Shown piece by piece: positions 59,008 through 64,000 of a stretch of DNA of 64,000 nt. Origin of the DNA: Streptomyces sp. NBC_01788 (GTDB taxonomy: Bacteria; Actinomycetota; Actinomycetes; Streptomycetales; Streptomycetaceae). How positions within the stretch are numbered: position 1 is the first letter of the stretch; the number at the start of each line of letters is the position of its first letter. The stretch is taken from the NCBI RefSeq assembly GCF_035917575.1, contig NZ_CP109090.1, forward strand, positions 7,564,001 to 7,628,000, in the 5' to 3' direction. A program made the translations under genes and the position numbers. The notes under the pieces were generated by a model. The model saw nothing but the letters and a program-made list of their open reading frames with translations, had not been told where the DNA came from and did not search any database.

Positions 59008-61230
59008 TCACCGCTCCCTGACCAGCGCCGCGTACGCGCCGCCGTGCGCCATCAGTTCCCCGTGCCGCCCGCGCTCGACGACCGTGCCGTGCTGGAGCAC
59101 GACGATCTCGTCGCTGTCGCGCACGGTGGACAGCCGGTGCGCGATCACCACGCAGGCGCAGCCGCGCCGCCGCAGGTTGTCCATGACGGTCTGCTCGGTC
59201 TCGGCGTCCAGCGCGCTGGTCACCTCGTCGAGCACGAGGATGCTGGGCCGGCGCACCAACGCGCGGGCGATCTCAAGGCGTTGGCGCTGACCGCCGGAGA
59301 AGTTGCGGCCGTCCTGCTCGACCCTGCTGTGGATGCCGCCGGGGCGGCGCGTCACGACCTCGTACAGGGCCGCGTCGCGCAGCGCCTCCACCACGGCGTC
59401 GTCCGGGATCGACGGGTCCCACTGGGCCACGTTGTCGCGGACCGTGCCCTCGAAGAGGAACACGTCCTGGTCGACGAACGACACGGAGGCCGCCAGCGCC
59501 CCGCGCGGAATGTCCTCAAGGCGCTGCCCGTCGATGCGGATCACCCCGTCCCAGGGCGTGTAGAGGCCCGAGATCAGGCGGGAGACGGTCGACTTGCCGC
59601 TGCCGGAGCCGCCCACGAGCGCCACCTGACGGCCGGGCCCGACGGTCAGGTCGAAGCCGGTCAGTAGCGGCTTGTCCAGCGGGCTGTAGCCGAAGGTGAG
59701 GTTCTCCAGCTCCACGTGCCCGTGCAGCCGGCGGGTGGAGTCCCCGCCGCGGGGGCGGGTGTACAGGGGGTCGGCCTGGAAGTTCTCGACGTCCTTGAGC
59801 CGGGCCACGTCGGCCGCGAAGTCCTGGATGCGGCCCGCGACTCCGTTGAGCCGGGTCAGCGGCGCGGTGAACCGGGTCACCAGCGCCTGGAACGCGACCA
59901 GCAGCCCGACCGAGATGTGCCCCTCGACGGCCCGCATGCCGCCGATCCACAGGATCAGCGCGCTGTTGAGGGTGGCGAGCGCCGGTGCGACCACGCCCAG
60001 CCAGGCGGTCGGCACCCCGAGCCGCTGCTGCTCCTCCAGGGTCGCGGCGTGCTGCCCGGCCCACTTGCGGAAGTAGCCGTCCTCGCCGCCGGTCGCCTTC
60101 ATCGTCTCGATCAACTGGAGCCCGGTGTAGGCGGTGTTGGTCAGCCGGGCATTGTCCGCGCGCAGCTTCGCCGTACGTGTGGCGCGCAGCCGTACGACCA
60201 CCCGCATCGCCACGACGTTCAGCAGGGCCACGCCGATGCCGACGAACGTCAGCTGCGGGTCGTAGGTGTAGAGCAGCAGCGCGTACAGCACCACGACCAC
60301 CGCGTCGACGCCGGCCGCCGCCAGATCGCGGGCCAGGGTCTCGGCCACCTGGTCGTTGGAGGCCAGCCGCTGCACCAGGTCGGCCGGGGCGCGCTGGGCG
60401 AAGAAGGTGACCGGCAGCCGCAGCAGGTGGCGCAGGAAGCGGGCGCCGGCGAGCGTGGAGGAGATGAGGCGCCCGTGCAGCAGGTTGGCCTGCTGCAACC
60501 AGGTCAGCACGACGGTGAGCAGCACGCACGCGCCCATCGACGCGAACAGCACGCCGAGCAGCGAGGTCCGGCCGCCGATCAGGTAGGTGTCGATGTAGGT
60601 CCGGCTGAGCGCGGGCACCGCCGCGCCGACGGCGACCAGCAGCAGACTGGCCAGCACCGCCGCCGGCATCGTGCCCGCGGTGCCGCGCATCCGGGCCGGC
60701 AGGGCGCCCAGGACTCCGGGTTTGCGGCCGCCCTTCTCGAAGTCCTCGCCGGGCTCCATCACCAGCACGACACCGGTGTAGCTGGTGTCGAAGTCCTCCA
60801 TGGGCACGAACCGGCGGCCCTTGCCGGGGTCGTTGACGTACACCCCGCGTCGGCCGAGGCGGCGGCCCATGCCGTCGTAGACGACGTAGTGGTTGAACTC
60901 CCAGAAGAGGACGGCCGGGGCCTTCACCCCGGCGAGGGCGGCGGTGTCCATCTGCATGCCTTTGGCCGTCAGTCCGTAACCGCGGGCCGCCTTCAGCAGG
61001 TTGCTCGCCCGTGAGCCGTCCCGGGAGACGCCGCAGGCGATCCGCAGTTCCTCCAGCGGGACATGGCGGCCGTGGTGACCGAGCACCATGGCGAGCGAGG
61101 CGGCGCCGCACTCCACGGCCTCCATCTGGAGCACCGTGGGCGTGCGGACGTTCCGGCCCCGCGTCCTGGGGTCGGGCCGCGCGGGCCGGGCGGCGCGCCG
61201 GCGGCCGCGGGTCTCCTGGGTGGTGGTCAC
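59008..61230 (-). CDS. C39-peptidase-containing NHLP ABC transporter
   Basis: A 740-residue exporter that should cut the leader of the precursor at Gly-Gly and export the rest. The C39 peptidase domain (about 28-170) has its full triad: Cys41 (MEAVECGAAS) with Gln35, His114 (EFNHYVVYDG) and Asp134 (NDPGKG). Six membrane helices lie between about 175 and 460, and the nucleotide-binding domain has Walker A GGSGSGKST, the SGGQRQR signature and ILVLDEVTSALD. GTG start overlaps the HlyD stop as GTGA. It is the central gene of the export operon. Confidence 0.93.
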   Translation of the reverse strand: MTTTQETRGRRRAARPARPDPRTRGRNVRTPTVLQMEAVECGAASLAMVLGHHGRHVPLEELRIACGVSRDGSRASNLLKAARGYGLTAKGMQMDTAALAGVKAPAVLFWEFNHYVVYDGMGRRLGRRGVYVNDPGKGRRFVPMEDFDTSYTGVVLVMEPGEDFEKGGRKPGVLGALPARMRGTAGTMPAAVLASLLLVAVGAAVPALSRTYIDTYLIGGRTSLLGVLFASMGACVLLTVVLTWLQQANLLHGRLISSTLAGARFLRHLLRLPVTFFAQRAPADLVQRLASNDQVAETLARDLAAAGVDAVVVVLYALLLYTYDPQLTFVGIGVALLNVVAMRVVVRLRATRTAKLRADNARLTNTAYTGLQLIETMKATGGEDGYFRKWAGQHAATLEEQQRLGVPTAWLGVVAPALATLNSALILWIGGMRAVEGHISVGLLVAFQALVTRFTAPLTRLNGVAGRIQDFAADVARLKDVENFQADPLYTRPRGGDSTRRLHGHVELENLTFGYSPLDKPLLTGFDLTVGPGRQVALVGGSGSGKSTVSRLISGLYTPWDGVIRIDGQRLEDIPRGALAASVSFVDQDVFLFEGTVRDNVAQWDPSIPDDAVVEALRDAALYEVVTRRPGGIHSRVEQDGRNFSGGQRQRLEIARALVRRPSILVLDEVTSALDAETEQTVMDNLRRRGCACVVIAHRLSTVRDSDEIVVLQHGTVVERGRHGELMAHGGAYAALVRER

Positions 61231-62033
61231 GGCAGCAGCCAATCGAGGGGACGCTGGTCGGCCAGCCGGATCGAGGCGGTGGCCGCGGTCATGGAGTCGA
61301 GCCGGTACGGCGGGCCCCCGGCGGAGGACCAGTCGAGGCCGCTCTCCGTCGTGGACGAGGTGTCGAGGCGTACGAGTACGGCGACGGGCCGGCCCTTCCG
61401 GGTGAACTGTTCGCCGAGCCGGCTGTCGCCGAGGAAGGCGGCGATCCGCTGCGCCGACTGGGCCGACCGGTCCACCGCCTTCACATGGCCGCGCAGCACG
61501 CCGTAGCGCTGGGCGGGAACCGAGGACACGGTCAGGTCGACCGGGGCGCCGACGGGGACGGCGGCGGCGTTCTCGGCCGGCACGTACACGGTCGCGTACA
61601 GCGGGTCGGAGGCGTGGGCGACCTTCTCCACGGCGGCGAGGTCCGCGCCGGTGGACAGGAACTGACCGATGGTGGCGGCGAGCGCGGTGATCCGGCCGGC
61701 GGCCACCGTGCGCACGGTCTGCTCGCCCTGGCCGGTACGCACCTTGAGTACGGGCGAGTTCGCGGGCAGCCGCTCGCCCTCCTCGGCGAGGACCGCGGTG
61801 ACCTGTCCGGCGACCGGGCTCTGCAGGACGTAACTGCCCTGCCCGTGCGTGAGGATGGCGGGCGCGCCGACGTTGGAGGCGACCGATCCCGTCACGGCCC
61901 ACAGCGACGCGGCCGCCATGGCGAGGAGGGTGACGGACAGGACGAGCCATCCCTGGGGACGGGCGAGCCGCACCGGGAGGTCGAGTTCTTCCGGTGACTC
62001 GAGCTTGGTGAGTGCCTGTTGTCGGAACTGCAC
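61227..62033 (-). CDS. HlyD-family membrane-fusion protein (NHLP secretion protein)
   Basis: A 268-residue membrane-fusion-type protein. One helix is at about 28-48 (WLVLSVTLLAMAAASLWAVTG). The lipoyl/barrel part follows: GQGSYVLQSPVAGQVTAVLAEEGERLPANSPVLKV, AAGRITALAATIGQFLSTG and VYVPAENAAAVPVGAPVDLTVS. It is short compared with gram-negative HlyD because no outer membrane has to be crossed. It connects the ABC exporter to the cell exterior. It begins 75 bases after the precursor gene, beyond a hairpin. Confidence 0.92.
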   Translation of the reverse strand: MQFRQQALTKLESPEELDLPVRLARPQGWLVLSVTLLAMAAASLWAVTGSVASNVGAPAILTHGQGSYVLQSPVAGQVTAVLAEEGERLPANSPVLKVRTGQGEQTVRTVAAGRITALAATIGQFLSTGADLAAVEKVAHASDPLYATVYVPAENAAAVPVGAPVDLTVSSVPAQRYGVLRGHVKAVDRSAQSAQRIAAFLGDSRLGEQFTRKGRPVAVLVRLDTSSTTESGLDWSSAGGPPYRLDSMTAATASIRLADQRPLDWLLP

Positions 62034-62056
62034 GTTACGGCTTTCTGCGGCGACCG

Positions 62057-62091
62057 CGAGTCCCGGAACCGGCGTGCGGTCCCGGGACTCG
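62057..62091 (-). terminator. hairpin between precursor and export genes
   Basis: CGAGTCCCGG (62057-62066) and CCGGGACTCG (62082-62091) form a perfect 10-bp stem with a 15-base loop, between the precursor stop codon and the HlyD start. Partial termination here would give more precursor than transporter transcripts, as in other peptide operons. Confidence 0.6.
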
Positions 62092-62108
62092 GCGGCGACG
62101 AGGTGCGA

Positions 62109-62324
62109 TCAGAGACCGGCGACCAGGTTGGCGACCGGGGCGGTGCTCAGACCGGTGGCGCCCTCGACGGTGCCGACGGCCGTGTTCACCACGCCGGAGA
62201 CCGGGACAACGCTGTCCACCAGGCCGGTGGCGGTGCCCAGAGCGTTCACGGACAGGCCGCCGGAGACGTTGTCGAGGTCGGCGTCGGAGATCTCGGCGGT
62301 CTCAACCTGGGGGGTCGGGTTCAT
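62109..62324 (-). CDS. double-glycine leader precursor peptide (Cys-free bacteriocin-like)
   Basis: A 71-residue precursor. The leader ETAEISDADLDNVSGG ends in Gly22-Gly23, the classic C39 cleavage mark, with conserved hydrophobic positions at -4, -7 and -12. The 48-residue core has no Cys; it is rich in Val, Gly, Ala, Thr and Ser, begins LSVNALGTATGLVDSVVPVS, and ends APVANLVAGL. Lanthionine or disulfide formation is impossible. A membrane-active helix or a two-peptide-like GxxxG contact is conceivable. The ATG has GAAGGGA 10 bases upstream. It is the first gene of the export operon. Confidence 0.87.
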   Translation of the reverse strand: MNPTPQVETAEISDADLDNVSGGLSVNALGTATGLVDSVVPVSGVVNTAVGTVEGATGLSTAPVANLVAGL

Positions 62325-62830
62325 GATTGGAACGTCCCTTCATATGGATGTCTCACAAGGGGGAGCGGCCCTCTCTGGGGAAGGACGGCCGCGAACGCGG
62401 GTGCCGGGTCCCGCTTCCCGAGTGCCCGGCCGGGGTCCCGCGCTGCGATGGATGTAAGCACGGTGCCGCCCGCCGATTCCACTCAACCAAGCCCCTCACC
62501 AGGGCACTTGACGACGTGACCGGAGAACCGTGCAGGCCCGGAAACGGTATGGCGGCCACTTCTTCACACGCCGCACCGCATCGGCGCACCGCCTCCCTTG
62601 CCGTCGCGCCGGTGGACCGGGAACCGGGCGCCGAAGGCCGCGCGGAGGGCGCGCGGTTGTGCAGATCCTCCGAACACGGTGACCCCGCTGGGCATTCGAT
62701 GTGCAGATTCACTGAAGCCCTGATTCCGCTTCCGGTTCACCACCGAACGTCGCCGCGCGGTGGCGGAGCGTGCCGTGCCGGCTGCGGATGGCGCCGCGGC
62801 GCGGCACCTGCGCGGTCCCGGTCCGCGGGC
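62325..62830. other. 506-base gene-free region upstream of precursor
   Basis: The promoter of the precursor operon must lie here. TGTGCAGAT occurs twice in the same direction, at 62658-62666 and 62700-62708, 42 bases (four helical turns) apart, and may be a regulator site. A 119-codon open frame on the minus strand (62353-62712) has no ribosome-binding site and no recognisable protein, so I leave it out. Confidence 0.5.
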
Positions 62831-63277
62831 TCAGGCGAGGGCGGCGGCGAGCAGGGCGAAGGCGGCGATGAGGACGGCGACGCGGACGTAGTGGAAGCGG
62901 TTCCAGCGGTTCATCTGCTCCTTCCAGTCCTCGGGCAGGTTGTCGGGGGTCCATGTCCTGCCCCGGTTGTTGATCGGGACGAGCAGCAGGAGCGACATGA
63001 TCACGCTCAGGATCAGCAGCGCGGCGGCGATGACGACGAGGCCGGTGCCGTGGTGATGCCACCCGGTGACGGCCCAGGCCGCGACGAGGACGAGCGAGCC
63101 GATGTACCAGAACGGCATCACGGCGCCGAGCATCCGGGCCCCGTGGGCGCGGCCGCGCACGGCACTGTCGCCGGGGAGGCCGTTGAGGATCGGGTTGATG
63201 ACGAAGGCGACGGAGAACTCAACCCCCACCATCAGGCCTACGGCCACGATGGTGAAGACCTCGAGTGCGTCGAGCAT
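62831..63277 (-). CDS. DUF1772-family membrane protein
   Basis: A 148-residue four-helix membrane protein: EVFTIVAVGLMVGVEFSVAFVINPILNGLP, FWYIGSLVLVAAWAVTGW, GLVVIAAALLILSVIMSLLLLVPI, and VAVLIAAFALLAAALA. The motifs PINNRGRTWTP and WNRFHYVR fit DUF1772, which includes anthrone-oxygenase-like proteins. The function is unknown here. It is divergent from the TetR gene, and its promoter region contains the operator-like repeats, so TetR probably represses it. Confidence 0.88.
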   Translation of the reverse strand: MLDALEVFTIVAVGLMVGVEFSVAFVINPILNGLPGDSAVRGRAHGARMLGAVMPFWYIGSLVLVAAWAVTGWHHHGTGLVVIAAALLILSVIMSLLLLVPINNRGRTWTPDNLPEDWKEQMNRWNRFHYVRVAVLIAAFALLAAALA

Positions 63278-63291
63278 GATGCCCCCTGGGA

Positions 63292-63356
63292 TCTAGTGTT
63301 GCTAGCTGATGAGGCAACGCTAGCGCTACTGCCGATCGATTGTCTAGCGGTGCTAA
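63292..63356. promoter_or_regulatory. TetR operator candidate, two copies of TCTAG(T/C)G(T/G)TGCTA
   Basis: TCTAGTGTTGCTAG (63292-63305) and TCTAGCGGTGCTAA (63343-63356) are spaced by 51 bases, about five helical turns. The inner TAGC-GGT-GCTA of the second copy is a perfect inverted repeat. Between them GTTGC (63298) and GCAAC (63314), and GCTAGC twice, add symmetry. The pair lies in the divergent promoter of the DUF1772 and TetR genes. Confidence 0.55.
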
Positions 63357-63365
63357 GGTCGAACC

Positions 63366-63944
63366 ATGTCGGTACAGGAACGCAAGCAGCGCGAACGGGC
63401 GGGCCGCGAGCGGCTCATCGTGGCGACGGCCCGTGAACTCGCCGAGCAGCAGGGCTGGGACGCGGTCACCACCCGTCGGCTCGCCGAGCGCATCGAATAC
63501 AGCCAGCCCGTCCTCTACAGCCATTTCCGCGGCAAGCGCGAGATCATCGGCGCCGTCGCCCTCCAGGGTGCCGCCGAGATGGCCGTGGCGCTGCGGGACG
63601 TGGCCTCCGCCGCGGACGGCCCGCGCGCCCGGGTCAGGGCCCTCGCCCGCGCCTACCTCGACTTCGCCGAGCGCAACCCGGCGGTCTACGACGCCATGTT
63701 CCAGCTCGACGGCGGCCTGGCGTTCGCGAAGGAGGACACCCCGGAGCCGCTGAAGGACGCCTTCGCCGCACTGCTGGAAAACCTCGGCGAGGTCGCCGGG
63801 GACGGCGTGCACCCGGCGCTGTTCACCGAGGTGTTCTGGGCGGCGCTGCACGGGCTGGCGACCCTGACCCGGGCGGGACGGCTGCCGCCGGGGGACTCCG
63901 AGCGGAGGGTGGAACTGCTGGTGGACCGGCTCGCCGTGGTCTGA
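63366..63944 (+). CDS. TetR/AcrR-family regulator
   Basis: A 192-residue repressor. The helix-turn-helix is RERLIVATARELAEQQGWDAVTTRRLAERIEYSQPVLYSHFRGKREII (read in parts), the usual TetR signature with SQPVLYSHF as the recognition helix. The C-terminal ligand domain (about 65-190) has ARVRALARAYLDFAERNPAVYDAMF and PALFTEVFWAALHGLATLTRAGRLP. It should bind a small ligand and control the divergent DUF1772 gene. The ATG 63366 has no strong ribosome-binding site. Right of it, 56 bases reach the edge of the window without a recognisable gene. Confidence 0.92.
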   Translation: MSVQERKQRERAGRERLIVATARELAEQQGWDAVTTRRLAERIEYSQPVLYSHFRGKREIIGAVALQGAAEMAVALRDVASAADGPRARVRALARAYLDFAERNPAVYDAMFQLDGGLAFAKEDTPEPLKDAFAALLENLGEVAGDGVHPALFTEVFWAALHGLATLTRAGRLPPGDSERRVELLVDRLAVV

Positions 63945-64000
63945 CACCGTCAGGGCCCGCAACTCCTCGACGGCGGGGCCTGGGAGCCGGAGCAGTGGCT

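Noticed and set aside
56217..59021. Long plus-strand frame over the ABC gene
   Set aside because: Antisense shadow of the NHLP transporter; His/Gln/Arg-rich.
62109..62324. Lanthipeptide precursor
   Set aside because: The core has no cysteine and no lanthionine synthetase is nearby, so lanthionine rings cannot form.
62353..62712. 119-codon minus-strand frame upstream of the precursor
   Set aside because: No ribosome-binding site, no recognisable protein; the area is more likely promoter.

Overview
The window is very GC-rich. Its genes show the extreme third-position GC bias of an actinomycete, so most apparent antisense reading frames are shadows. Gene content points to Streptomyces: DUF397/XRE/ATPase sporulation-type cluster, SpoIIE-type phosphatase, DmdR-type iron box, CebR box, GH9 and GH16 secreted polysaccharidases with a ricin-type lectin domain, NHLP-type peptide exporter and CYP105-like P450 with its ferredoxin. 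No rRNA, tRNA, CRISPR, insertion sequence or integrase was seen. This looks like chromosomal arm or near-core DNA, not a recent island.

Layout. 0-5 kb: end of a LacI regulator, a prolyl aminopeptidase, an ECF sigma factor with a SnoaL-like tail, a relic of an MFS transporter, a MerR regulator fused in frame to a peroxiredoxin, and a Cys-rich pentapeptide-repeat protein. 5-14.6 kb: an iron-box-controlled DUF2470 gene, a Tat-exported lactonase-fold protein, a 0.9 kb repeat-bearing gene-free stretch, an unknown protein coupled to an FUSC transporter, an FBP-domain protein, a phosphotransferase, a ROK regulator and a cysteine-desulfurase-like enzyme. 14.6-19 kb: methyltransferase, then the DUF397 / XRE / anti-sigma-like ATPase / repetitive DUF6624 group with its operator. 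19-31 kb: mostly single metabolic genes (epimerase, PHP phosphoesterase, secreted GH16 beta-glucanase, VanZ, a DUF6980 gene interrupted by TGA, PRPP synthase, STAS protein, quinone oxidoreductase, glutathionyl-hydroquinone reductase-like GST, F420-type nitroreductase, LysE exporter). 31-34.4 kb: P450-ferredoxin pair, flavoprotein, aldo/keto reductase. 34.5-49.3 kb: two paralogous membrane proteins with a sigma-factor-like N-terminus, a zinc anti-sigma motif and an outer ricin lectin domain. Between them lie a universal stress protein, an ArsB/SLC13-like permease, a lipoprotein, a Ser/Thr kinase divergent from an ECF sigma factor, a PAS-GAF-phosphatase-ATPase, a GH9 cellulase under a perfect CebR box, and a degenerate Fic/Doc toxin-antitoxin pair. 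49.3-56 kb: hydrolase, NCS1 permease, an operon of a heme-oxygenase-like diiron protein, an MTQ2-like methyltransferase and a CDGSH Fe-S protein, then an SRPBCC protein. 56-62.3 kb: an NHLP-type export operon (Cys-free double-Gly peptide, HlyD, C39-peptidase ABC, second ABC). 62.3-64 kb: DUF1772 membrane protein divergent from a TetR regulator.

The most promising under-described systems are: (1) the NHLP-type export operon carrying a hydrophobic Cys-free precursor and no maturase; (2) the two sigma-like/zinc-motif/TM/ricin-lectin paralogues, which share a promoter-region motif at nearly the same distance from the start; (3) the MerR-peroxiredoxin fusion behind a perfect 20-bp palindrome; (4) the diiron protein / methyltransferase / CDGSH operon.

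All functional calls come from reading motifs and from remembered family features. No database search was run. Start codons were chosen by ribosome-binding-site spacing and expected N-termini.
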